A DNA stretch of 45,461 nucleotides, from IMG/VR virus record IMGVR_UViG_3300025151_000070, positions 1 through 45,461 of that record; one strand, written 5' to 3'. Under the pieces are notes generated by a model, which did not search any database, had not been told where the DNA came from, and saw only the letters and a program-made list of their open reading frames with translations. The translations under genes were made by a program, and so were the position numbers. Shown one piece after another: positions 8,115-14,692 of this stretch. The first letter of the stretch is position 1; every line of letters begins with the position of its first letter. This stretch comes from a virus.

Positions 8115-9701
8115 TTATATTTTTTGACCAGTAACCCAGTTTATGACTTTTTTTGCTCTACTTTCTTCTATTCTAGTTATTTTGTCTTCTAGCTTAGAAG
8201 CTTCTATTGCAGAGCTTTTAGGAGGTTTTGCTGTTGTGACTGCATACCAAAGTCCGTCAAGTAGGTCGTCATTCCTACCTTTTGGAAACTCAAACATCTC
8301 ATCTACTATATTTGCATGTTCTTTTTTGATAAACATTTTTCTTCGATTTACAATAGGGCAAAGCAATGCTTCTAACCTATCTTCTTTTTTGATACCAGCA
8401 GGAGGTCTTACTCCTTGAGATAAACCAGGAGCTAGTTTTCTGTCTTTTCCTACAAGTTGATTTACGTAATCTTTTACTAATCCTTGAGCACCGACTTTTT
8501 CTACATTAACTCTTCTTACAGGGTGATATTCTTTTGCCATATTTACAATTCGTTTTGGCATATCATATAAAGGAGAGTGCTCTCTATAGTAATCTACTAC
8601 ATATATATTTCTATCGCTATCAATAGCAATAACCATAATTACCTGAAAGTCGCTTCTTGCATTTGCTTCATAAGCTAAGTCAACTCCTATATATACATTT
8701 ACAGGTATAGCAGACTCATCTACCATCATATAGTTAAAACCGTTTCTTTCTATAAGATTTCCTTGATAATAATTTAATCTATCTATATGAAACTTAGCAC
8801 TTTCTAAATCTCTTGCTTCATTTAGATATTCTTGAGCAAACTTATGAACCAAGCCCATTTCAGTAAATCTTCTTTTAATATCAATTAGCTTCTCTCTAGT
8901 AAAATAGCTAGGCCATAGAGGAACATCGTCTACTATAGCCTTTTTATATAGCACATTCCAAGCAGATTTTCTATCTTCTTTTTGAGCTTGTAGATATCCA
9001 TCGTACACTCCTTGTAGGAATGAATCGTAGTGGACTATCGTACCAATAAGCCATATTGACCCTTCGTTTTCTTTGGAGTTTTCCAAAGCGGGTTCTACTG
9101 TTGACATTACCCATTCTTTAATCTCTCTTCTTCTTTCTGGTGTTTTCGTATTTAATTCTGATTCAAAGTCATCAAGAATAATATTTGTATATCTTAATCC
9201 TAACTGAGAACGACCACGCAAACGTTGTGATGTACCTTTTGCAATAATTCTATCTCCTCTAGCGGTAGTAAATTCTTTTTCTGTCCACTTACTGCCTTTT
9301 AAGTCTCCAAAGTAATATTGAAGTGCTGGATTTATATCTATATGATTTTGTATATACTTAATATGGTCAATAGCCTGAGACTGTTCTTCTGACACCCAAG
9401 CAATAAATTGTTTTTTTTCTGGTGGAGAAAAATATAATTGATGTAAAAGCGCTGTTTTAGCTAACGTTGATTTAGCATGACCTCTGGGCAATATAATACA
9501 AACACGTTTATCTTGACCTAAAAGTATATCACTTAACTCATACTGATAAGGAGCAGGAGTTGACTTCATAAAATCTTCTGGTAGAAACATTTGACCAAAA
9601 GTCACAATATCCTTTCTTGCCAACTCCAAAGCTTTTTCTTTTTGAGAAAGGTCTGGTGGTATAATATTAAACTGTTCTGGCTTCTTCGTATTCTTTTTCA
9701 T
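8115..9701 (-). CDS. terL: terminase large subunit (ATPase/nuclease)
   Basis: This 528-residue DNA-packaging motor carries a Walker A variant LPRGHAKST (residues about 71-79). The Walker B segment IILDD has a following Glu (about 174-180), and there is a likely coupling motif at SIWLIGT. The C-terminal RNase H-fold nuclease begins at VYIGVDLAYE (D341 is the first metal ligand), and a late acidic motif RNDDLLDGLWYAV follows near residue 490. The start ATG lies 34 nt inside the upstream cyclotransferase-like gene. Partners are the portal and the small subunit at 10237-10998. The family is clear; the packaging type (cos, headful) cannot be read from this gene alone. Confidence 0.95.
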   Translation of the reverse strand: MKKNTKKPEQFNIIPPDLSQKEKALELARKDIVTFGQMFLPEDFMKSTPAPYQYELSDILLGQDKRVCIILPRGHAKSTLAKTALLHQLYFSPPEKKQFIAWVSEEQSQAIDHIKYIQNHIDINPALQYYFGDLKGSKWTEKEFTTARGDRIIAKGTSQRLRGRSQLGLRYTNIILDDFESELNTKTPERRREIKEWVMSTVEPALENSKENEGSIWLIGTIVHYDSFLQGVYDGYLQAQKEDRKSAWNVLYKKAIVDDVPLWPSYFTREKLIDIKRRFTEMGLVHKFAQEYLNEARDLESAKFHIDRLNYYQGNLIERNGFNYMMVDESAIPVNVYIGVDLAYEANARSDFQVIMVIAIDSDRNIYVVDYYREHSPLYDMPKRIVNMAKEYHPVRRVNVEKVGAQGLVKDYVNQLVGKDRKLAPGLSQGVRPPAGIKKEDRLEALLCPIVNRRKMFIKKEHANIVDEMFEFPKGRNDDLLDGLWYAVTTAKPPKSSAIEASKLEDKITRIEESRAKKVINWVTGQKI

Positions 9702-10074
9702 AAACTCTATCCATCATAACCATAGTTTTAGGTGAAAGCCAATCACCGTCAGGAACTTCTGTAAACATGCTAGAGCTTTGCCAAAGTAAAGGTCCAGCAA
9801 CATAAACCCAACATTTTTCTTTTTTATTTGTTTCATCAAGTATTATGTTAGCTGTTGTTCTTATATATAAACCATCTTTTGTAGATTCGTACATATCATA
9901 CATATTTAACTCTTCATCAGTAACATCCATAACTTCTACTATAGCACCTTTTCCTTTTTCGTTTTTAATTAAAGCTGGAAAAGACTTAGTCCCAGGAAAT
10001 ACAAGACTAAATCCTTCAATCTTTCCAGTTTCTTCAAAACCTGTTCTTAATGTTCCGTATACTGCTAATCTCAT
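9667..10074 (-). CDS. AIG2/gamma-glutamylcyclotransferase-like protein
   Basis: This 135-residue protein begins with VYGTLRTG, matching the Y-G-[ST]-L-[RM] substrate-pocket loop of gamma-glutamylcyclotransferases and gamma-glutamylaminecyclotransferases. A Glu in the expected helix (MYDMYE, E63) could be the catalytic base, and LYIRTTANI then matches the conserved strand after it. Known members cleave gamma-glutamyl amino acids or gamma-glutamyl-amines to 5-oxoproline. The gene is wedged between the terminase subunits: ATGA overlap with the upstream gene and 34-nt overlap with terL. In Pfam, Aig2 cyclotransferases are noted as gene neighbours of Amidoligase_2, and an Amidoligase_2-like protein is encoded at 16945-18705. 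The substrate here is unknown. Confidence 0.85.
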   Translation of the reverse strand: MRLAVYGTLRTGFEETGKIEGFSLVFPGTKSFPALIKNEKGKGAIVEVMDVTDEELNMYDMYESTKDGLYIRTTANIILDETNKKEKCWVYVAGPLLWQSSSMFTEVPDGDWLSPKTMVMMDRVYEKEYEEARTV

Positions 10075-10298
10075 GAATGACCTACCTCTCTAGGTATACC
10101 TACATCTGTAATACCAAAAGATGTATTATATACTGTTAAACAATTAAAACATTTGACATGAGTAGTATCTCTTTTTTCTTTACTATAAAGAAACACTCCT
10201 GTTTTACTTAATCGATAATAGCAGATATGACAACGTTTATTTTTCGTTATCTTTTTTAACTTCCGCCAATTTCTTGTGTTGGGACCCTTGAATTGCAT
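10071..10298 (-). CDS. small Cys-x2-Cys zinc-finger protein, 75 aa
   Basis: Two knuckles (CHIC at residues 23-26 and CFNC at 50-53) indicate a zinc ribbon, with a basic N-terminus (NWRKLKKITKNKR). It starts 62 nt inside the end of the small terminase gene with an AGGAG upstream, and ends in an ATGA overlap with the cyclotransferase-like gene. It could help terminase bind DNA or be an independent regulator. No family name can be given. Confidence 0.65.
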   Translation of the reverse strand: MQFKGPNTRNWRKLKKITKNKRCHICYYRLSKTGVFLYSKEKRDTTHVKCFNCLTVYNTSFGITDVGIPREVGHS

Positions 10299-10998
10299 TT
10301 AGTTGCTCCTGTGTAAATCCTTGGAATAAGGTTAAAGACTCTGTAGTTTTCTCTGTATCCATCATTCCAGATATTTTCATTAATGTTGTTATAGCTGTTA
10401 TCTTGTCTCTATCTGAAGAACCTCCTTTATCTATGATATTTCTCATTTCTTCTAATAGATATTGAGGAGTAATCTCAGCATCATTCAAGTGTTTGTCTAT
10501 TTCTTCTCTAATCAATTTTTTTACCCTATCGGTTTTTAATAGTAACTTTGCTTGTGATTTTGCATAATTTTCATTTTTACTAGGAAATGCTTTCATATAT
10601 GCTTCAACCACGTCGTCTCCTTTAGCAACATACTTTCCAAACAAAAATTCTTTATCTGTAGTATGTTTTCTGTTTTTCTTCCTAACAGATGGAGATTCTC
10701 CTGCTGTAGAAAAAGTGTACATGTTTGTTTTCATGTCTCCTTTCATTACAACACTTGGACTACAAACAAATGAACCCATTATGGTTCTTATGAATGTAGT
10801 TTCTTTTTTTCTGTCGTTTTTCTTTAGAACGCCTAGGTGTAACACTTGACATACTTGACCATCGTCAGTCAATATCCAATCTCCTTTATTAGAATGTCTC
10901 CAGTCTCTTACAAGAGGTAAAGTAACATACTTATCTCTAAACTCTTCAATACTTTCAAAAAGATAGTGCGTTACACCTTTTACAATACGTTCTTTCAT
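10237..10998 (-). CDS. terS: terminase small subunit-like protein
   Basis: This is a 253-residue protein. Residues about 115-200 match the DNA-binding helical domain of Terminase_2-type small subunits: FLFGKYVAKGDDVVEAYMKA, then YAKSQAKLLLKTDRVKKLIRE and TPQYLLEEMRNI. The N-terminal about 110 residues are an extra beta-containing region (GDWILTDDGQVCQVLHLGVL) that resembles an SH3-like or Tudor-like barrel; this is unusual for a small terminase and its role is unknown. It recognises the genome for packaging and hands it to TerL, which is encoded two genes downstream. Confidence 0.8.
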   Translation of the reverse strand: MKERIVKGVTHYLFESIEEFRDKYVTLPLVRDWRHSNKGDWILTDDGQVCQVLHLGVLKKNDRKKETTFIRTIMGSFVCSPSVVMKGDMKTNMYTFSTAGESPSVRKKNRKHTTDKEFLFGKYVAKGDDVVEAYMKAFPSKNENYAKSQAKLLLKTDRVKKLIREEIDKHLNDAEITPQYLLEEMRNIIDKGGSSDRDKITAITTLMKISGMMDTEKTTESLTLFQGFTQEQLNAIQGSQHKKLAEVKKDNEK

Positions 10999-11005
10999 AA
11001 TTTAA

Positions 11006-11239
11006 CTATTTCTCTTCTTTGTCGTCAACATCTTTTTCAAGTTCGTTAATAACAAACCTAGCATAGTTGTTTGCAAGGAATCGTAACTCATTAGACTGCT
11101 GTTCTAATTTTATTAATTGACCAGCAAGCTCATTAGCACGATTGAACTGAGCTTTAGCTTCTTCGGATAAGTCAGAATAATAAAATTCTAATTCCTTATC
11201 TCCACTCATCATTTTTAGCTTTTCTTCTTTTTTAGCCAT
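11006..11239 (-). CDS. small helical protein, 77 aa
   Basis: The protein has a short beta segment (DKELEFYYSDLS) followed by helices rich in Ala, Leu, Gln and Glu (EEAKAQFNRANELAGQLIKL). The pattern resembles the small DUF6447-like proteins common in cyanophage and other marine phage genomes, but I am not certain of that match. A GGAGGAAAC precedes the ATG. Function unknown. Confidence 0.65.
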   Translation of the reverse strand: MAKKEEKLKMMSGDKELEFYYSDLSEEAKAQFNRANELAGQLIKLEQQSNELRFLANNYARFVINELEKDVDDKEEK

Positions 11240-11251
11240 GTTTCCTCCTAA

Positions 11252-11980
11252 TTATAATGGTCTTACCATTGGTGGTGCATATTCTTCTAACTTACGATGT
11301 AGTTTTTCTAATATGACTACATCTGCTACATTGTGGTCGTAAACGTATTTCATCGCTTTTTCATCGCCCCATCTAGCTTTTTGCCACATTTCTGGTTTTA
11401 CTCTGGTTTTACCAGCAATACCAAAAAACTCTGTAGCTGCCATTAATGATGAACGATGTAGCTTTAATTTAGATTTTACTACATAATATAGGTCTTTGTG
11501 TGACTTTTGCTTGTATAGCGGGAAGAATGTCTTATGATACAATGCACGTGTTCTGATAAAAGGAATATCAAAACGAGTACCGTAATATGTAAATATTACA
11601 TCATATTTATTCATTTCTTCTACTAAAAGCTCTACAATGCGAGCATCTTGCTTATCTGACATTAGCTCTTCTCTTGTAATTTTAGCTCCAGCAACATTCT
11701 TGTCACCTCTTCCTTTTATACACCAAGACAACATAACATCGATATTAGCACTAAATCCAGTAGATTCAATATCTAGGTATCCGATAGTCATCTCATGTCC
11801 AGTTGTATATCTGGTAGGTTTTCTTAATCCTAAGGATTCTATTTTACGAGATACTGCTTTATATGTTCTATTATATCCAGCAATACGTATTTCTTGATAC
11901 AGAGTGAAAGCAGACTTAGCAGTACGTTCATACTGGTCTATAATTCTGATTTCATCTTCTGTCCATTTTACTCCAGGCAT
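11252..11980 (-). CDS. DnaQ-like 3'-5' exonuclease with N-terminal helix-turn-helix
   Basis: This is a 242-residue protein. Residues 1-52 resemble a SANT/Myb-like or helix-turn-helix domain (KWTEDEIRIIDQYERTAKSA). Residues about 65-230 form an RNase H-like (DEDD) exonuclease: YLDIESTGF supplies D70 and E72, TYYGTRFDIPFIRTR supplies D138, and HNVADVVILEKL supplies D220. It is closest to the RNase_H_2/YprB-type family, which acts on single-stranded nucleic acid. The gene lies in the left operon with packaging genes rather than with the replication genes. It may trim DNA ends during replication, recombination or host-genome breakdown. Confidence 0.85.
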   Translation of the reverse strand: MPGVKWTEDEIRIIDQYERTAKSAFTLYQEIRIAGYNRTYKAVSRKIESLGLRKPTRYTTGHEMTIGYLDIESTGFSANIDVMLSWCIKGRGDKNVAGAKITREELMSDKQDARIVELLVEEMNKYDVIFTYYGTRFDIPFIRTRALYHKTFFPLYKQKSHKDLYYVVKSKLKLHRSSLMAATEFFGIAGKTRVKPEMWQKARWGDEKAMKYVYDHNVADVVILEKLHRKLEEYAPPMVRPL

Positions 11981-12339
11981 TATTTACCCCATTTGTTTTG
12001 TTTGACTATCATTGCCATCACTGCATATACTGCAATATCCATAAAAGCATCGTCTATTGGTTCATTCTTTGCTTTCATATCGTGATTAGTTGACAAGTTG
12101 ATTAGTCTGTTTATCTTATCATTAAGCCTTACAATTATACCAAATAAGGCTGTATTGACTTCTTTTTCGTTTTTTAACGTGGTACCCATAGCAATATTGC
12201 CAGGACCATAATCAAACTGTTTTTTACAAAATGTTAGGTACATTTCATTTAAAATAGTCTGAAATTCTTTTTCTGTAATAGGGTAGTTATCTTTTATATA
12301 TGATACTACGTTTTCTGCTGTACTAGTTTTCTGGTTCAT
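11980..12339 (-). CDS. DUF1599-like (Nmad1-type) protein
   Basis: This 119-residue protein has blocks CKKQFDYGPGNIAMG, GIIVRLNDKINRLINL and PIDDAFMDIAVYAVMAMI. These match what I remember of DUF1599 (nucleotide modification associated domain 1), an all-alpha phage family thought to be linked to nucleotide metabolism or base modification. The ATG at 12339 was chosen because GGAGGA lies 8 bases upstream; the in-frame ATG six codons earlier has no ribosome binding site. It overlaps the neighbouring genes at both ends (TAATG at 11980). No partner modifying enzyme such as a thymidylate synthase-like protein is visible. Confidence 0.75.
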   Translation of the reverse strand: MNQKTSTAENVVSYIKDNYPITEKEFQTILNEMYLTFCKKQFDYGPGNIAMGTTLKNEKEVNTALFGIIVRLNDKINRLINLSTNHDMKAKNEPIDDAFMDIAVYAVMAMIVKQNKWGK

Positions 12340-12508
12340 TTGGAAAGTCCTCCGCATCTTTTACATTTTCTAATTCACGTATTAACTTATCCCAGTTAAG
12401 GTTTTGACGTATTTTTTCTAATTCATCTAGTTCTTGCTGTAATCTTTGAACTAATGGTGCATTTCCTTGTTCTTTTGCTTTTAAGATTGCTTTTTTGAGG
12501 TCTTCCAT
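12323..12508 (-). CDS. small coiled-coil protein, 61 aa
   Basis: The protein is highly charged and helical (KKAILKAKEQGNAPLVQRLQ and QELDELEKIRQNL), likely a short coiled coil. It overlaps the upstream zincin gene by 28 nt and the downstream DUF1599-like gene by 17 nt. Its GGAGG-containing end supplies the ribosome binding site for the latter, so the three are translationally linked. Function unknown. Confidence 0.6.
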   Translation of the reverse strand: MEDLKKAILKAKEQGNAPLVQRLQQELDELEKIRQNLNWDKLIRELENVKDAEDFPNEPEN

Positions 12509-12801
12509 AGATAGTCTCCTACTCCTAGTTGAAATAATCCGTTTGATATAGCATCAATAAGCCTTTCTTCGTGTTCTAGCCCATAATTAAAGAATATAGC
12601 GTGTAATACTTCGTGTACTAACGTTTCTTGTTTTCTGGATTTATGTATTTCGCTGTTAATAAGTATGATATTGTCTTTTACCAGATGTCTACCATATAGT
12701 TCTTTACTTTCATCTTCGTGTGTTAGTGGTAATTCTACTACCTTGTATAAATGACCACCGATAGTTAATTCCATTGCTTTTTTTTGTTCTTTTTTACTCA
12801 T
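12481..12801 (-). CDS. zincin-like metallopeptidase (ImmA/IrrE-type), 106 aa
   Basis: The motif HEVLHAIF (H63, E64, H67) is the HExxH zinc site of minimal metallopeptidases. E79 or E80 in the following helix (EHEERLIDAISNGLFQLGV) is the likely third ligand. ImmA/IrrE-type members cut repressors in mobile elements; phage versions of this short form are of unknown target. It is the first gene of the left operon, directly downstream of the divergent control region, with a GGGAG ribosome binding site. That position suits an early or regulatory role. Confidence 0.8.
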   Translation of the reverse strand: MSKKEQKKAMELTIGGHLYKVVELPLTHEDESKELYGRHLVKDNIILINSEIHKSRKQETLVHEVLHAIFFNYGLEHEERLIDAISNGLFQLGVGDYLWKTSKKQS

Positions 12802-12831
12802 AATACTCCCATACTAGTTAATTGTGTATGC

Positions 12832-12861
12832 AAATTAGGTAAAAACTGCTACACAAGTCAA
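12832..12861 (-). promoter_or_regulatory. candidate sigma70 promoter for the leftward operon
   Basis: Reading leftward: TTGACT (12861-12856), an 18-bp spacer, then TAATTT (12837-12832). It lies 31 bp upstream of the ATG at 12801. The -35 box is good and the -10 box is weak, so this may need an activator or be a late promoter. Confidence 0.4.
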
Positions 12862-13008
12862 ATAAAAAACGTATTTTTTTTAAAAAAATCGCACGACGTC
12901 TCAATGTTCTAGATTCTAATGCTCTATAAATCGCTATAAATAAAAAAAATCTTGACAGCAATAAAACAAAACAAGTAACTTTGACAGTCCGAAGGACAAA
13001 AAAAAAGA

Positions 13009-13078
13009 TTAATGCTCGTTGCTCTTGAATAACATAGAATATTAAATCTATTTCTTATATAATGCTCGGTGTTCTAGA
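13009..13078 (+). repeat. pair of 20-bp direct repeats 50 bp apart
   Basis: TTAATGCTCGTTGCTCTTGA (13009-13028) and ATAATGCTCGGTGTTCTAGA (13059-13078) agree at 16 of 20 positions. A shortened third copy, CTAATGCTCTATA, lies at 12918. The second copy overlaps a perfect TATAAT (13058-13063). They could be operators or tandem start-site elements. Confidence 0.55.
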
Positions 13079-13336
13079 GAGGGTCTTACCGAAAAATTTT
13101 TTCCAAAATTATTCTAGTCGTCGAATTTCACCACCTCACCAGTTTTACCCCAAAAATTCCAACCTTGTTGAAAAAATCGCACTATTTTGTGTGTGGCTTT
13201 TGTTTCCATTTCGGCGCACCCCTCTAATATATTCACGCATTTAAAAAAAAGGTTGAAAATTCAGATTTTGGTTATATATGTTATTTTTTTTGATTTCTTA
13301 GACGACAACTTTTTTTCATTTTTTTGCATTATTTTC

Positions 13337-13365
13337 TTGCACGTTTGGTTCTTATATGTTAAAAT
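13337..13365 (+). promoter_or_regulatory. sigma70-like promoter for the rightward early operon
   Basis: TTGCAC (13337-13342), a 17-bp spacer and TAAAAT (13360-13365). Predicted transcription start is near 13372, about 34 bp before the first early ATG, which has its own GAAAGG ribosome binding site. Confidence 0.6.
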
Positions 13366-13405
13366 TGTATATTATTTAACAATTGGAAACGAAAGGAAAA
13401 GGAAT

Positions 13406-13582
13406 ATGACTGAACTAGAAGGCGTATTGATAATGTGTCTTGTATTAGTTTTGTTTGGTGTCCATCTTTATATGATGGAACGTGCATTCAGTAGAATACG
13501 CGACTTAGAGTACCAACAGAAGCAACAAGACAAGTTAAATCGTATGATTAGTAGCGATTTAGAAAAGTTATCTAAGAGATAG
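13406..13582 (+). CDS. small membrane protein, 58 aa
   Basis: One hydrophobic helix near the N-terminus (VLIMCLVLVLFGVHLYMM, residues about 7-24) is followed by a charged, helical, probably cytoplasmic tail (DLEYQQKQQDKLNRM). The ATG at 13406 was chosen over upstream in-frame codons because GAAAGGAAAAGGA precedes it at correct spacing and the sigma70-like promoter at 13337 lies just upstream. It is the first rightward early gene. A role in host takeover or superinfection exclusion is possible but not shown. Confidence 0.7.
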   Translation: MTELEGVLIMCLVLVLFGVHLYMMERAFSRIRDLEYQQKQQDKLNRMISSDLEKLSKR

Positions 13583-13585
13583 TTG

Positions 13586-13624
13586 AATTAGCTTCGGGGT
13601 GTGGTGAGCCTGGCAACAGAAATC
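13586..13624 (+). other. intergenic stem-loop
   Basis: GTGGTGA and TCACCAC form a 7-bp stem with a 15-nt loop, in the gap between the two early membrane-protein genes, close to the second gene's ribosome binding site. It may tune translation or transcript stability. Confidence 0.4.
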
Positions 13625-13657
13625 ACCACTTAACTTAACAAACGAAAGGAATATAAA

Positions 13658-13828
13658 ATGGGTTTATTAGTAATATATGCAGTGTTCATTACATTATGGG
13701 CGATTGCAATGACAATAGAGTACAACAAAGTATCATCATTTAAAAATGGATATGATGAAGGTTGGAATGATTGTAATAGCCATCATTGTTCAAATGAAGC
13801 ATCAGAAGAATGTCAAGGACCATTCTAA
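13658..13828 (+). CDS. small membrane protein with Gly-Tyr-Asp-Glu-Gly-Trp motif, 56 aa
   Basis: The protein starts with a membrane helix (LLVIYAVFITLWAIAMTI, residues 3-20) followed by a polar segment with GYDEGWNDC. Its C-terminus holds several Cys and His residues (C39, H42, H43, C44, C51) that could bind metal. GAAAGGAA precedes the ATG. A strong intrinsic terminator follows 9 bases after the stop, so these two small membrane proteins form their own early unit. Function unknown. Confidence 0.7.
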   Translation: MGLLVIYAVFITLWAIAMTIEYNKVSSFKNGYDEGWNDCNSHHCSNEASEECQGPF

Positions 13829-13836
13829 CACAAAGA

Positions 13837-13871
13837 TACCCTGGGGCTAACAACCCTGGGGTATTTTTTTT
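13837..13871 (+). terminator. rho-independent terminator
   Basis: TACCCTGGGG and CCCTGGGGTA form a 10-bp stem with two G-U pairs and a 7-nt loop, followed directly by eight T residues (13864-13871). It ends the first rightward unit. Confidence 0.85.
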
Positions 13872-13898
13872 GGTATATATAAAATAATTGGATAGCTC

Positions 13899-13941
13899 TA
13901 GAGCTGGACTATCGTCCCTCAGTCCAGCTCTATCCCCCGAC
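13899..13941 (+). other. stem-loop plus CCCCCGAC module, copy 1
   Basis: A perfect 12-bp stem (13899-13910 with 13921-13932) encloses a 10-nt loop. CCCCCGAC (13934-13941) follows 1 nt later. A 12-bp perfect palindrome, AGCTCTAGAGCT (13894-13905), overlaps the left arm. The same architecture recurs at 13974 and 14523. Confidence 0.7.
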
Positions 13942-13973
13942 GATTTCTAGGGTGTGCTTGATTATTGGGGTTT

Positions 13974-14021
13974 GACTAGCTAGATAAAAAACACATCTAG
14001 CTAGTCGGAGGTCTCCCCGAC
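13974..14021 (+). other. stem-loop plus CCCCGAC module, copy 2
   Basis: A perfect 12-bp stem, GACTAGCTAGAT (13974-13985) with ATCTAGCTAGTC (13995-14006), encloses an A-rich 9-nt loop. CCCCGAC lies at 14015-14021. A second inverted repeat, GTCTCCC (14011-14017) with GGGAGAC (14032-14038), follows, close to the end of the minus-strand gene at 14051. Confidence 0.7.
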
Positions 14022-14050
14022 TTTTACATCAGGGAGACAAGAGAAGTAGA

Positions 14051-14410
14051 TTATAAATCTACGCTTTCGATTTTGACTGATAGTCTAGGATAACAATCGA
14101 CTGGCTTTTTTTCGCCTTCTATCGATTTATTAACTTGATAAACGAATTCGTCTTTATATTTCCTGATTAATTCGTTCCCTTCGGCAACGTTTAACACGTC
14201 TTTATTTTGTACTATTTCGATAATTCGGCTCATATCTTTATGAACTGCTTTATCTTGTTGATTTGTCAAAACCCTTGTCGCATTATCAACAATACGACCT
14301 TCGTTTGAGGAAGCTTCAAGAACGTCAATGTCCATTTCTTTTAGTTCTTCTTTGCTTAAACCTGTTTTGACCATAAGTTTAGCAAAAGCTTCTTGTTTTA
14401 ATTTACTCAT
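14051..14410 (-). CDS. lone minus-strand hypothetical protein, 119 aa
   Basis: This is the only leftward gene inside the rightward early region. The protein is helical and charged: EAFAKLMVKTGLSKEELKEM could be a helix-turn-helix-like start, and RIIEIVQNKDVLNVAEGNEL is a further helix. No strong Shine-Dalgarno precedes the ATG. Hairpin plus C4-5GAC modules lie on both sides. Its isolation and orientation suggest a regulator or a separately expressed function, but no family is recognised. Confidence 0.65.
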   Translation of the reverse strand: MSKLKQEAFAKLMVKTGLSKEELKEMDIDVLEASSNEGRIVDNATRVLTNQQDKAVHKDMSRIIEIVQNKDVLNVAEGNELIRKYKDEFVYQVNKSIEGEKKPVDCYPRLSVKIESVDL

Positions 14411-14522
14411 AAAATCAATCTACGTCTAAAAATCGGGATTTCCTAGAAATACTTTGTAAATATAAAAGATTTTTCGTCTTGACCGACTGACTAGTCTAAA
14501 ATTCAAGCTTGACTAACTCTAT

Positions 14523-14692
14523 GAGCTAGACTAAGTCTAGTCTAGCTCTCTACCCCCGACAATATAGACTATGCTGGACAATTGAGTTCTAGGTATTGTC
14601 GCTAGGATTTTGTAAGTTCAGATATGAAAAAAGACCCGATAGCAACCAAGTCAGCGACGATTTCAGGCGTAGCGTCGGGGAAAGGTAATAAT
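14523..14692 (+). promoter_or_regulatory. structured leader with stem-loop module copy 3 and competing pairings
   Basis: An 11-bp stem, GAGCTAGACTA (14523-14533) with TAGTCTAGCTC (14538-14548), is followed by CCCCCGAC (14553-14560). CGACAATA (14557-14564) can pair with TATTGTCG (14594-14601). Alternatively CCCCGAC can pair with GTCGGGG (14674-14680), which abuts the ribosome binding site (GGGGAAAGG) of the gene at 14693. CCCGA (14635-14639) could also pair with TCGGG at 14675-14679. These pairings exclude one another, so the leader may act as a switch. No known riboswitch class was recognised. Confidence 0.55.

Larger units (their letters stand above)
12802..13405. promoter_or_regulatory. divergent control region, 604 bp without a convincing gene
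   Basis: This very AT-rich stretch separates the leftward and rightward transcription units. It contains A-tracts and T-tracts, a 10-bp tandem repeat (CTATAAATCG then CTATAAATAA at 12924-12943), and two TTGACA boxes reading rightward at 12952 and 12981. The 12-mer AAAAAATCGCAC occurs twice, near 12884 and 13170, and two 20-bp related elements lie at 13009 and 13059. It is the likely site of operators and promoters and possibly of replication initiation. A 60-codon open frame from 13062 lacks a ribosome binding site and was not called. Confidence 0.7.

Noticed and set aside
11252-11980. DNA polymerase fragment
   Set aside because: Only the DEDD exonuclease motifs are present; no polymerase motifs A, B or C before or after it.
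12481-12801. Temperate-phage repressor-cleaving ImmA with lysogeny module
   Set aside because: No integrase, excisionase or CI-like repressor is seen; HExxH proteins of this size also occur in lytic phages.
12991-13010. Intrinsic terminator at GTCC-GAA-GGAC followed by A-run
   Set aside because: Stem of only 4 bp; on the plus strand it is followed by A, not T, and on the minus strand the T-run precedes the stem.
12952-13011. Strong rightward promoters from the two TTGACA boxes
   Set aside because: No good -10 box at 16-19 bp from either; kept only as part of the control region.
13062-13244. 60-codon plus-strand frame in the control region
   Set aside because: No ribosome binding site, odd composition, and it overlaps repeats and promoter-like boxes; treated as non-coding.
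14624-14692. Earlier ATG for the CPTC protein
   Set aside because: No ribosome binding site and it lies in the structured leader; ATG 14693 has GGGGAAAGG.
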